Of a stretch of DNA of 64,000 bases, positions 26,623 to 34,533 are shown piece by piece. Made by a program: the position numbers and the translations under genes. This DNA is from Bradyrhizobium paxllaeri (lineage in GTDB: Bacteria; Pseudomonadota; Alphaproteobacteria; Rhizobiales; Xanthobacteraceae), in contig NZ_CP042968.1 in the NCBI RefSeq assembly GCF_001693515.2, positions 3,596,001-3,660,000 of the forward strand. Direction: 5' to 3'. A model generated the notes under the pieces. That model was given only the letters and a program-made list of their open reading frames with translations. It made no database searches and had not been told where the DNA came from. Positions within the stretch are counted from its first letter, which is position 1, and the number at the start of each line of letters is the position of its first letter.

Positions 26623-27488
26623 CGTGTGGCCCTGCCAAACAGGCCGGCCGGCTTCACCAGCAGCACGGCGAGAAACAGCGCGAAATTCACCGCGAGCGTA
26701 AGTCCGGGATCGACATAGGACGCCACCAGCGCCTCGCTGAGGCCAAGCGCCAGCCCCGCGACCAGGCAGCCCAGCATGTTGCCGACGCCGCCCATCACCA
26801 CGACGATCAGGGCCTTCATGGTGAAGACCACGCCTGATGACGCACTGAAAGTGAGGAAGGTGCTGACCAGCACGCCGGCTGCGGCGACCAATGCTCCGCC
26901 GAGCGCAAAAGTCAGCGCAGAGGCCTGCGGTACATTGATGGCGACGAGCTGGGCCGCGAAGGGATCGACGGCGACCGCGCGCACCGCCGTGCCGGCGCGG
27001 GTGCGCGTCAGCGCGGCATAAAGCGCCAGCCCGAGCAGGATGGTGATGCCGAGCGCGGTGAGGCGGTTGGCGGCGACTGTCTCGCCGAGAAACTGCACCG
27101 GGAAGGCCAGGAACGAATAGCTGTAATAGGCCCCGCCGAACAGCGCGAGCATCGAGCCCTGAATGACGAAGGTGAGGCCGAAGGTTGCGAGAATGCTGTC
27201 GACCTCGAGCGCATCGCGGTTCGGCGCGCGGCGCACCAGCGGGGTCAGCAGTAGCTTGTAGATCGCGAAATTCAAGGCGAAGGCGAGGGGCACGACCAGC
27301 GCCAGTCCGACGAAGGGGCTGACGGCCCAGCCCGTGAACAGCCAGTGCGATGCAAAGGCGGCGGCGATCAGGAACTCGCCGTAGGAAAGGTTCATGATGC
27401 GCGCAACGCCGTACTGGAGCGTGAGCCCCATGGCGATGAGCGCATACATGCCGCCCAGCATCAGGCCGGTCAGAATGGCGTTGGTCAT
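26619..27488 (-). CDS. livH: LIV-type ABC transporter permease LivH (second system)
   Basis: 289 residues. N-terminal GLMLGGMYALIAMGLTLQYG followed by RIMNLSYGEFL is the LivH signature; RTRAGTAVRAVAVDPFAAQL is the ATPase-contact loop and VVMGGVGNMLGCLVAGLALG the C-terminal pattern. It starts 30 bases after the binding-protein gene and overlaps livM by 4 bases. Confidence 0.94.
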   Translation of the reverse strand: MTNAILTGLMLGGMYALIAMGLTLQYGVARIMNLSYGEFLIAAAFASHWLFTGWAVSPFVGLALVVPLAFALNFAIYKLLLTPLVRRAPNRDALEVDSILATFGLTFVIQGSMLALFGGAYYSYSFLAFPVQFLGETVAANRLTALGITILLGLALYAALTRTRAGTAVRAVAVDPFAAQLVAINVPQASALTFALGGALVAAAGVLVSTFLTFSASSGVVFTMKALIVVVMGGVGNMLGCLVAGLALGLSEALVASYVDPGLTLAVNFALFLAVLLVKPAGLFGRATR

Positions 27489-27518
27489 GGTTTAGCCGGC
27501 CGTATCTCTGTCTTGACG

Positions 27519-28745
27519 TTACGGCGCGACCCACGCCGGCTTCGGCACGATCGCTTTGCGCGCGCCTTCGTTGCCGGCCGGTGCGATGCCGTAGAACTCG
27601 CCATCCTGCCACTGGCCGACCCACCAGTAGCGCGTCGGCATGTTGTTCTCGAGCTTGACCTTGCCGATCACGGTATCGAACATGCCCGTCTGCAGGTCCT
27701 TGATCACGGCGGCGCGGTCGACCTTGCCGACGCGTTCGATGGCCTGCTGCAGCATCTGCAGGCTGGCATAGGTCACCGCACTCGCCCAGCGGTCCGGCTC
27801 GGCGCCGTTGGCGGCGGAGGCCTTGTGGCGGGCGAGGTAATCCTTGATCGCCGGGCTGTCGCCGCTCCAGCCGCCGATGCCCATCACGCCCTCAGTATTC
27901 TTGCCGAACTTTTGCTTGTAGAGCGGGAAGGCGGTGCCGACGCCGGTGTAGAAAACTTTTGGATTTAGGCCTGCGATACGCGATTGCTCGGTCAGCGCCA
28001 GCGTATCCGGCGGATAGCTGAAGGCGATGAAGACGTCGGGATTGAGCGCCTTGATCTCGTTGACGATCGGCGCAAGGTCCTGCGTGCCGATCGGATAGGT
28101 CTTGTCGTAGGCGAGCTTGAACTTCGCGTTGGTGAGTGCCGGCCGCGCCGCGCCGGACAGATCGATGCCAAACCCGTCGGCGATGCTGACCATCGCCACG
28201 GTGTCGCCGATCTTCTTTTCATCGCGCAGTTTGTTCAGGAGTTCGACCAGCGATTTCGCGGCGTCCGCTGATGTGCCGAGCAGCCAGAAGCTGTTGGGCC
28301 AGCGCTTGGCGAGTTCCGGCGCGCGGTCGGTCACGGCTGTGGCGGCGAGGTGCGGATAGCCTTCGCGGTTGAGCGTCGGACCGACCGCGAGGTTGAGGCC
28401 GGTGCCCCATGGCGGCAGGATGAAATCGACCTTGTCCTGGTTGATCAGCCGTTCCAGCGCGCGCACTGCCTCTTCGGCGTTGGAGCGGTCGTCATATTGC
28501 ACCACCTCGATCGGGACGCGCTTGTCGCCGAGTTTGATGCCACCGGCGGCATTCACTTCCTTTACCCACAATTCGTAGTTGGGAATCGTGGTGACGGCGG
28601 CGCCGCCGGTATTCGGACCGGTGCGCGAGATCGCGTAGCCGATCTTGATCGAGGTCTGGGCTTCGGCAATGGCGGTCAGGCCGATGGTGGCGGCGCAGGT
28701 CGCGGCGGCCAGCAGTGCGGCACGCCGCGTCAAACTTGTCGTCAT
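27519..28745 (-). CDS. LIV-type periplasmic substrate-binding protein (second system)
   Basis: 408 residues from ATG 28745, with GGGAGGAGAAC as ribosome binding site; the frame upstream of this start is not protein-like. A signal peptide with an Arg pair (TSLTRRAALLAAATCAATIG) ends at about AEA-QTS. The mature start IKIGYAISRTGPNTGGAAVT is the type I binding-protein strand with a variant ligand loop, followed by WVKEVNAAGGIKLGDKRVPI and the long second domain. Aldehyde dehydrogenase in the same operon suggests an aromatic or similar acid/aldehyde ligand rather than an amino acid; this is inference. First gene of the operon, divergent from the AraC regulator. Confidence 0.93.
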   Translation of the reverse strand: MTTSLTRRAALLAAATCAATIGLTAIAEAQTSIKIGYAISRTGPNTGGAAVTTIPNYELWVKEVNAAGGIKLGDKRVPIEVVQYDDRSNAEEAVRALERLINQDKVDFILPPWGTGLNLAVGPTLNREGYPHLAATAVTDRAPELAKRWPNSFWLLGTSADAAKSLVELLNKLRDEKKIGDTVAMVSIADGFGIDLSGAARPALTNAKFKLAYDKTYPIGTQDLAPIVNEIKALNPDVFIAFSYPPDTLALTEQSRIAGLNPKVFYTGVGTAFPLYKQKFGKNTEGVMGIGGWSGDSPAIKDYLARHKASAANGAEPDRWASAVTYASLQMLQQAIERVGKVDRAAVIKDLQTGMFDTVIGKVKLENNMPTRYWWVGQWQDGEFYGIAPAGNEGARKAIVPKPAWVAP

Positions 28746-28915
28746 GTTCTCCTCCCGGGATGGTTCGACCGGCGCCATTGAACTGGCGCTCATGATCGTG
28801 CTGACGTTAGGGGAGGTCCCGGGAGGCTTGGAATTGGACGAAGCCGGGGAAAGATTGTACTTTTCTGGCAAACGCCCCGGTTTACTGGCGGCGGATTGTC
28901 TCAGGAGGGGCGGGC

Positions 28916-29827
28916 ATGGCGGCATCACCAGCACTGAACGGACTGCCGGTCGGCATTGCGCTGGCGGTGCGTGCGGAGGCATTTTCGGCTGATCTGGCGG
29001 CACGGTCATGGGTGATCCGCCAGAAGTCTGAACGGCGGGCGCATCTGTTGCTGCTGCAATCGGACCGCGGCCGCGCGTCATGGCATGGGACCAGTGTTGC
29101 GCTGGAAGCGCCAGCGCTGCTCTGGCTGCCGGGCAGCACCGACGCGACGATCGAAGTGGGCCCCGGCGCGGACGGCTTCCTGCTATCGGTCGACGACGAT
29201 TTCCTGATCAAGATTATCGCCGGCACCGCCGAGGCGCTGCATCTGCGCAGGACCACCGAGCGCGTTGCGCTGATATCAGGCGAAGCGCTTCCACCCTCTC
29301 TCGATACGGTCGCCGAATCCTGCCGGGCCATCGTGGCTGAGCTGCGTGCGCCCGGCGTTGGCGGCGCGACGCTGATCTCCTCGCATTTGCTTCTGCTGTG
29401 TCTGCAGCTTTGGCGGCTCAGCGCCTCGCATGACGAGCGCCACGAGGTTGCGGCGCGCGGTGGCGGTCCGGCGCTGGTCGGCAATTTCCTGCAGATGGTC
29501 GAACTGCATTACCGCGACGGCTGGCCGGTGGCGCGCTATGCGAACGCGCTCGGCGTCACGTCCGACAAGCTGCATGCGCATTGCCAGCGTGAGAAGAGCT
29601 GCGGCCCGCGCGCGATCATCCACGAGCGCCTGGTCCGTGAAGCCTGCACGCGGCTGCAACAGCTCGATCTTCCCGTCGAGCAGATCGGATACGGATTGGG
29701 TTTTCGCGATCCCGCCTATTTCAACCGCTTCTTCCGCAAGTACCGCGGCGCATCACCGGGCAACTATCGCCGGCAGATCAGACTGGAGCACGCACGCAGC
29801 GGTCCGTCCTACGCGGCGTGGCCATGA
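28916..29827 (+). CDS. AraC family transcriptional regulator
   Basis: 303 residues. An N-terminal AraC_ligand-like domain (about residues 1-180) precedes a C-terminal double helix-turn-helix (about 195-290): first helix pair in WPVARYANALGVTSDKLHAH, second ending GYGLGFRDPAYFNRFFRKY, the standard AraC ending. Start ATG 28916 follows AGGAGGGGCGGGC. It is divergent from the second LIV operon across 170 bases, so it most likely activates that operon in response to the imported compound. The layout resembles PobR-type activators of aromatic catabolism. No clear operator could be picked out by eye. Confidence 0.92.
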   Translation: MAASPALNGLPVGIALAVRAEAFSADLAARSWVIRQKSERRAHLLLLQSDRGRASWHGTSVALEAPALLWLPGSTDATIEVGPGADGFLLSVDDDFLIKIIAGTAEALHLRRTTERVALISGEALPPSLDTVAESCRAIVAELRAPGVGGATLISSHLLLLCLQLWRLSASHDERHEVAARGGGPALVGNFLQMVELHYRDGWPVARYANALGVTSDKLHAHCQREKSCGPRAIIHERLVREACTRLQQLDLPVEQIGYGLGFRDPAYFNRFFRKYRGASPGNYRRQIRLEHARSGPSYAAWP

Positions 29828-29851
29828 GTACGATGGTTCGAAGCGGCTGTG

Positions 29852-30283
29852 TCAGCGCCAGTACAGGCGGATGCTGACATAGACAATGGCGAGACACGCA
29901 AAGATCAGCGCCACCGGAAGCCGTGGTTTGGTCTGAGGTCCCGATGCGGCAGGCTTGGGCCGCGGCGGCGGCCGTCGGAACGCGGTGACGTTGCCGGCAT
30001 CCTTGGCCGGCTCGCTCGCGCGCGAAGGAATCTCGGGTGGCGTTCCGGAGCCGCCCATCTCGGCATAATAGCTCTTGTACATGAGCTGGATGGTGGCCTC
30101 GGATGCGTCCGCTTCCGTCATCCTCGCCAGCAATTGCCGGTAGCCCTCAAGAAAGCTTTGCGCTTCGGCGGGCAGGGCGGAGAAGCCGTTAAGCTTGGCC
30201 AGCATTTTCCAGGTTGCGAAATCTGCCCTCGCGCGCGTATCGGCGCGCCGTGCAATCAACATGTCCGCAGCTTTTGTCGCCAT
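29852..30283 (-). CDS. Hypothetical protein with C-terminal membrane anchor
   Basis: 143 residues, family not recognised. The first 80 residues are charged and probably helical (FATWKMLAKLNGFSALPAEA), then a Pro/Arg/Lys-rich linker and one C-terminal membrane segment (LPVALIFACLAIVYVSIRLY). This is a tail-anchored layout with the soluble part on one face of the inner membrane. It is convergent with araC (24-base gap) and 40 bases downstream of the site-2 protease on the same strand. Coding composition matches the neighbours. Confidence 0.75.
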   Translation of the reverse strand: MATKAADMLIARRADTRARADFATWKMLAKLNGFSALPAEAQSFLEGYRQLLARMTEADASEATIQLMYKSYYAEMGGSGTPPEIPSRASEPAKDAGNVTAFRRPPPRPKPAASGPQTKPRLPVALIFACLAIVYVSIRLYWR

Positions 30284-30323
30284 GGCTGGGGTCGGTTCTT
30301 CCCTATCAGCTGTTTTTCGAAGT

Positions 30324-31004
30324 TTAAGCGTTGCCGGTGATGAAGAGAAGCGCGCTGATCACATATCCGATGAGTGTCCGCAGTATCGCCGAAATAACAT
30401 CAAGATTTAGGCCGAGTTGCGCGCCGACGACCGGGAGCACGATTAAAAGACCGAGCAGGATCAACATCCCGTACGGTTCCAGCCGCGACAGCGGGTAAGC
30501 GAGCACCCGCGGCAGCAACCCGACGGCGACCCGGCCGCCATCCAGCGGCGGGATCGGCATCATGTTGAAGATCGCCAGCACGATATTGATCAGGAACGTA
30601 TTTTTGAGGTTGTCCGCAGTCCATTTGGCAGCATCGGAAGGTACCAGGGGCAGGGCATGGAACGCAAAGGCCGCGATTATCGCCAGGACGATGTTGATGG
30701 CAGGGCCCGCCAGCGCCACCCAGACCATGTCGAGCCGCGGATGGTTAAGGTTACGGACATTCACCGGCACCGGCTTGGCATAACCGAACAGAAACGGCGA
30801 ATGCGACAGCAGAAGCAGGCCCGGAAGAATCACGGTGCCGAAGGGATCGATATGCTTGAGCGGGTTGAAGCTGACTCGGCCGAGCTGTTGGGCCGTATTG
30901 TCCCCAAGCCGCCAGGCGACAAACGCGTGGGCGGCCTCATGGAAGGTGATGGCGATGAGGAGGGGGAGGATCCAGACCGAGATTGCGTACAATGAAATGT
31001 CCAC
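30324..31004 (-). CDS. Site-2 protease family protein (peptidase M50)
   Basis: 226 residues from GTG 31004; a longer frame to ATG 31052 would overlap the end of the upstream LysR gene. Hydrophobic with about five or six segments. Zinc-binding HEAAH is in ITFHEAAHAFVAWRLGD, and the third ligand motif PIPPLDGGRV lies in NMMPIPPLDGGRV. PFGTVILPGLLLL and WVALAGPAINIVLAI are family wording. Members of this short, PDZ-less M50 subgroup are intramembrane metalloproteases of mostly unknown substrate. It follows lysR by 10 bases on the same strand. Confidence 0.93.
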   Translation of the reverse strand: MDISLYAISVWILPLLIAITFHEAAHAFVAWRLGDNTAQQLGRVSFNPLKHIDPFGTVILPGLLLLSHSPFLFGYAKPVPVNVRNLNHPRLDMVWVALAGPAINIVLAIIAAFAFHALPLVPSDAAKWTADNLKNTFLINIVLAIFNMMPIPPLDGGRVAVGLLPRVLAYPLSRLEPYGMLILLGLLIVLPVVGAQLGLNLDVISAILRTLIGYVISALLFITGNA

Positions 31005-31014
31005 GAGACACCGC

Positions 31015-31926
31015 TCAGTTGAAGGCGATCGGGATGGCGTCGCGAGTAGCACGCCTCACCGAAATTTCATCAAGATGGTTTGAGATGGTTGAGCGCAAGT
31101 GATCCGCGAGCAGCGTGCCCGCTCGGGACAAATTCGCCGTGCGATGCAGGCAAATGTCTGCAGCCGGTAGTCGCGGCATGCCGTCGCGCTCCGATAGGGG
31201 GCGCAGCTTCGGCGGAAATGTGCTGGCTTTTACGACTGTCACTGCTAGTCCCTGCGCCGCAACTGACTCGACGGCTGCAAGGCTGTGACTGACGAAGGCC
31301 AGCCGCCACGGCCGCTTCGCGGCGTCCAGCGCCTCCATTGCCCATTTTCGGAACAGGCAGCCCTGCGGATAGAGCGCAAGCGGCAAAGGATTCTGCTGCT
31401 CCACGGGGTGAAATGCACCGGTTGCCCAAGCAGCCTGTTCGCGCCGCAGGAACTCACCCTCGCCATGTCCTTCCGGGTGCATGGCAATGACAAGGTCATA
31501 GGCCTTGCCGAGGCGCGAGGGCATGAAAGAGGTGAGCCCTATCTCCATCTCGACGTGGACCAGCGGATAGCACGCGGCGAAGCTTGCCAGCACGGGTGGA
31601 ACGATCAAGGTTCCGTAGTCGTCCATCACGCCCAGCCGCACAACGCCTTCGATCTTGCGTTCCTGCAGCTTGCCGACTGCCTCGTCGTTCAGCGTCAGAA
31701 TGCGCCGCGCGTATCCGAGCAGGCCTTCGCCGGCGGAGCTCAGATCGACGTTCGCCTTGGTACGGGTGAACAGCTCGACGCCGAGGCGTTCCTCAAGGCG
31801 CTTGATCTGCATGCTGACGGCAGATTGCGTCCGGTTAAGTTGAGTAGCCGCGCGCGTGAACGAGCGGCTGTCGGCCACCGCCACGAAAGCCTTCAACAGA
31901 TCCGGATCGAGGACAGGCGCGCTCAT
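31015..31926 (-). CDS. LysR family transcriptional regulator
   Basis: 303 residues. The winged helix-turn-helix occupies residues 8-67: LLKAFVAVADSRSFTRAATQLNRTQSAVSMQIKRLEERLG is the LysR signature (key part RAATQLNRTQSAVSMQ). The rest is the co-inducer domain, starting VRLGVMDDYGTLIVPPVLA. It is divergent from the EamA transporter gene, with a palindrome of LysR type in the gap, so it probably controls that exporter. Confidence 0.94.
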   Translation of the reverse strand: MSAPVLDPDLLKAFVAVADSRSFTRAATQLNRTQSAVSMQIKRLEERLGVELFTRTKANVDLSSAGEGLLGYARRILTLNDEAVGKLQERKIEGVVRLGVMDDYGTLIVPPVLASFAACYPLVHVEMEIGLTSFMPSRLGKAYDLVIAMHPEGHGEGEFLRREQAAWATGAFHPVEQQNPLPLALYPQGCLFRKWAMEALDAAKRPWRLAFVSHSLAAVESVAAQGLAVTVVKASTFPPKLRPLSERDGMPRLPAADICLHRTANLSRAGTLLADHLRSTISNHLDEISVRRATRDAIPIAFN

Positions 31927-31951
31927 AAATAAACGTTATTTCCTCTATCAT

Positions 31952-31966
31952 AGAAATTCGATTTCT
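31952..31966. promoter_or_regulatory. AGAAAT-TCG-ATTTCT palindrome, putative LysR operator
   Basis: Perfect 6-bp arms with a 3-base centre in the 91-base gap between lysR and the EamA gene; flanking ATCA and TGAT extend the symmetry imperfectly. Position fits a LysR regulatory site of T-N11-A form. Confidence 0.5.
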
Positions 31967-32017
31967 TGATTACTAAACCTTCCCTACGTTCGCCGCAAGC
32001 CGGGAGGGGGAGAGTGC

Positions 32018-32932
32018 ATGAGCGAGGCATGGGGCGTGCTGGCGGCGATCCTGTCGAGCGGCCTGGGCGGGACCTCGATCGGGGCGACGCGCTATCTGGT
32101 AAATGCGGTTGATCCGTTGGCGATCGGTTCGTTTCGGTTCGGCATCGGATTTCTGATGTTGTTGCCGGCGGCCCTTCTGCAAGGCGTGCATTGGCCGCGC
32201 CACTCCGACTGGTTGAACGTTGCCGGCTTGGGCGTTCTGTACTTCGCCCTGTTTCCGATCCTGTTCAATGCGTCTCTGATTTTCACCACCGCGGCGCGCG
32301 GCGCCCTTGCTTTGTCGACGCTTCCGCTGCTGACGATGGTCGTGGGAGCGGCGCTCGGCAGCGAGGCCCTTACGATACGCAAATCGATCGGCGTCGTGAC
32401 CGCAACGCTCGGGGTCGCCCTGGCGCTTCTGTCAGGCCTCGCCGCTGCGCCGCCGGGGGCGTGGCGCGGCGATCTGCTGATGATCGCCGCGGCCCTCTGC
32501 ATGGCGCTCTACAGTATCTGGTCCAAGCCATTCATCGCTCGTTCCGGACCAATACCCTTCACCACCGTATCCATGGGGGTTGGTGCTGCATGTCTTGTTC
32601 TGATCTCGCTCTGGCACGGCAGTTTTGCGCCCGTCGCAGCTTTCGAGGTCCCGCAATGGCTGGCTGCCATCTATCTCGGTGCCTTCGGCAGCGCGCTGAC
32701 ATTTTATCTTTGGGCATTCGCGCTGGAGCGCACAACGCCGACCCGCGTCGCGATCTCGGTCACCGTCAATCCGATCACCGCGTCGCTGGTCGGCGCGGCA
32801 TTGCTGGATGAACCGCTTCGCTGGAATCTCGTTGGCGGCATCGTGACAGTCTTCGCAGGAATCTGGATCGCGACTACTGCGGGCCGACGTCCTAAACCGG
32901 CGACACGATTGTCGCGAGCGCCGATTGACTAG
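32018..32932 (+). CDS. EamA/DMT family transporter
   Basis: 304 residues with ten hydrophobic segments in two EamA repeats (about residues 5-140 and 150-290). The first opens with GLGGTSIGATRYLVNAVDPLAIGSFRFGIG (key part DPLAIGSFRFGIGF); the second ends with the family phrase AISVTVNPITASLVGAALLDEPLRWNLVGG (key part NPITASLVGAALLDEPL). Such proteins export or exchange metabolites such as amino acids. It is divergent from lysR. Its stop (TAG) shares bases with the stop of the convergent SDR gene within CTAG. Confidence 0.93.
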   Translation: MSEAWGVLAAILSSGLGGTSIGATRYLVNAVDPLAIGSFRFGIGFLMLLPAALLQGVHWPRHSDWLNVAGLGVLYFALFPILFNASLIFTTAARGALALSTLPLLTMVVGAALGSEALTIRKSIGVVTATLGVALALLSGLAAAPPGAWRGDLLMIAAALCMALYSIWSKPFIARSGPIPFTTVSMGVGAACLVLISLWHGSFAPVAAFEVPQWLAAIYLGAFGSALTFYLWAFALERTTPTRVAISVTVNPITASLVGAALLDEPLRWNLVGGIVTVFAGIWIATTAGRRPKPATRLSRAPID

Positions 32933-33675
32933 TACGTCGCCCGGCCGCCGGAGATGTCGAACACCGCGCCGGTCGAGAACGCGCAATCCTCGGACGCCAG
33001 CCACGCCACCATCGCCGCGAGTTCTTCCACCAGGACGAAACGCGCCTTCGGAATTTTCGACAGCATGAAATCGATGTGCTGCTGCGTGAGCTGGTCGAAG
33101 ATCGCGGTCTTCGCCGCCGCAGGCGTTACTGCGTTGACCAGAATATCGTGCTGTGCGAGCTCCTTGCCGAGCGACTTGGTCAGCGCGATCAGGCCGGCCT
33201 TCGAGGCCGAATAATGCGCCGCGTTGGGATTGCCTTCCTTGCCGGCGATCGAGGCGATGTTGACGATGCGGCCGTACTTCTGCTTGAGCATCGCCGGCAC
33301 CACGGCCTTGCAGCAGATGAAGGGGCCGTCGAGATTGATGCGCATCACCTTGCGCCATTCGTCGAGATCGGTTTCCCACACGGTGGCGTTGACGCCGGCG
33401 ATGCCGGCATTGTTGACGAGGATGTCGATCTTGCCGAGCGCCTTCAACGTCTCGTCGCGGGTCTTCTCGACCGCGGCGAGATCCGAGACGTCGACCTTGA
33501 ACGCCGAGACATCAGGGCCGATTTCCTTCGCGGTCTTTTCTGCAAACGGCAGGTCGTGATCCCAGATCGCGACCTTCGCGCCCGATGCGACAAAGCGCTC
33601 TGCGATCGCGCGCCCAAAACCCTGAGCCCCGCCGGTGACGACGGCGCAACGGCCGTTCAGATCGATCTTGTTCAT
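32929..33675 (-). CDS. SDR family NAD(P)-dependent oxidoreductase
   Basis: 248 residues, classical short-chain dehydrogenase. Cofactor loop TGGAQGFGRAIAE, NNAG in LVNNAGIAG, Ser of the catalytic triad in IVNIASIAG, and YSASK with Tyr and Lys. The C-terminus carries the usual TGAVFDISGG. Last gene of the minus-strand sugar-acid operon, 11 bases after the previous SDR. It could oxidise the sugar or a keto-deoxy intermediate; the exact substrate is open. Confidence 0.93.
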   Translation of the reverse strand: MNKIDLNGRCAVVTGGAQGFGRAIAERFVASGAKVAIWDHDLPFAEKTAKEIGPDVSAFKVDVSDLAAVEKTRDETLKALGKIDILVNNAGIAGVNATVWETDLDEWRKVMRINLDGPFICCKAVVPAMLKQKYGRIVNIASIAGKEGNPNAAHYSASKAGLIALTKSLGKELAQHDILVNAVTPAAAKTAIFDQLTQQHIDFMLSKIPKARFVLVEELAAMVAWLASEDCAFSTGAVFDISGGRATY

Positions 33676-33686
33676 GGGTCTTTCTC

Positions 33687-34421
33687 CTACAACGTCCAGC
33701 CGCCGTCGATGACGTGCGCGACGCCCGTCGTGAATGCACTCTCGTCGCTGGCGAGATAGACGGCGAGCGAGGCGATCTCCTCGGCGGTGCCGAGCCGCCC
33801 CATCGGCTGCCGCGCAATGAACATCTCGCGGCCGTTGGGGCCTGCAGCCGCCGCACGATCGAGCATCGAGGGCGTCTCGACGGTGCCGGGGCAGATGCAG
33901 TTGCAGCGGATGCCTTTGGTGATGAAGTCCACGGCTACCGACTTGGTGAGCGCCGCAACCGCAGCTTTAGTGGCGCCGTAGACGTAGCGATTGGGTGCAG
34001 CCTTCACCACGCCGGCTGCCGAGGAAATGTTGACGATTGTACCTTTGCCATTTTCCAGCATGCCCGGCAGGAACGCGCGGATCGTGCGGTGCATCGACTT
34101 GACATTAAGGTCGAACGAAAAATCCCAATCCTCGTCGGAGCAATCCAGCGCCGTGCCGTGGTGCACGAAGCCCGCGGCGTTGAGCAGGATGTCGGTCTTG
34201 CCGGCGCGCTTGGCCATGGCGGCGACGGCTGCGCTGTCGCGCACGTCGAGCATCGCCACCTCGGCGATGCCTTCGCTCTTGAGCGCAGCGAGTTTGGCTT
34301 CGTCGATATCAGTGGCAAATACGGTTGCGCCTTCACGCGCAAAAGCAACCGCGCAGGCACGGCCGATTCCAACAGCGGCGGCGGTGACAAAAGCGCGCTT
34401 GCCCTTCAGGCGATCTGACAT
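33687..34421 (-). CDS. SDR family oxidoreductase (DHRS6/2-keto-3-deoxy-fuconate dehydrogenase-like)
   Basis: 244 residues. Cofactor loop TAAAVGIGRACAVAFAREGA, ILLNAAGFVHHGT, IVNISSAAG, and YGATKAAVAALTKSVAVDF with catalytic Tyr and Lys. The phrase GIRCNCICPGTVETPS and the ending VAHVIDGGWTL are the wording of the DHRS6 (BDH2) group, whose bacterial members include 2-keto-3-deoxy-L-fuconate dehydrogenases. That fits the dehydratase upstream, which would produce a 2-keto-3-deoxy acid. Start ATG 34421 follows AAGGAGAAG. Confidence 0.92.
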   Translation of the reverse strand: MSDRLKGKRAFVTAAAVGIGRACAVAFAREGATVFATDIDEAKLAALKSEGIAEVAMLDVRDSAAVAAMAKRAGKTDILLNAAGFVHHGTALDCSDEDWDFSFDLNVKSMHRTIRAFLPGMLENGKGTIVNISSAAGVVKAAPNRYVYGATKAAVAALTKSVAVDFITKGIRCNCICPGTVETPSMLDRAAAAGPNGREMFIARQPMGRLGTAEEIASLAVYLASDESAFTTGVAHVIDGGWTL

Positions 34422-34446
34422 TTTTTTCTTCTCCTTGTTTCCTCTT

Positions 34447-34529
34447 CGTCATTGCGAGGAGCGAAGCGACGAAGCAATCCATGCTTCCTCAACGGAGAAA
34501 TGGATTGCTTCGCTGCGCTCGCAATGACG
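34447..34529. repeat. Palindromic intergenic repeat element (family B)
   Basis: CGTCATTGCGAG...GAAGCAATCCAT on the left faces ATGGATTGCTTCG...CTCGCAATGACG on the right, giving a near-perfect 83-base palindrome with a short loop between the dehydratase and SDR genes. This is a familiar dispersed element type in Bradyrhizobium. It lies inside an operon, so the transcript can fold into a long hairpin. Confidence 0.7.
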
Positions 34530-34533
34530 GTGG

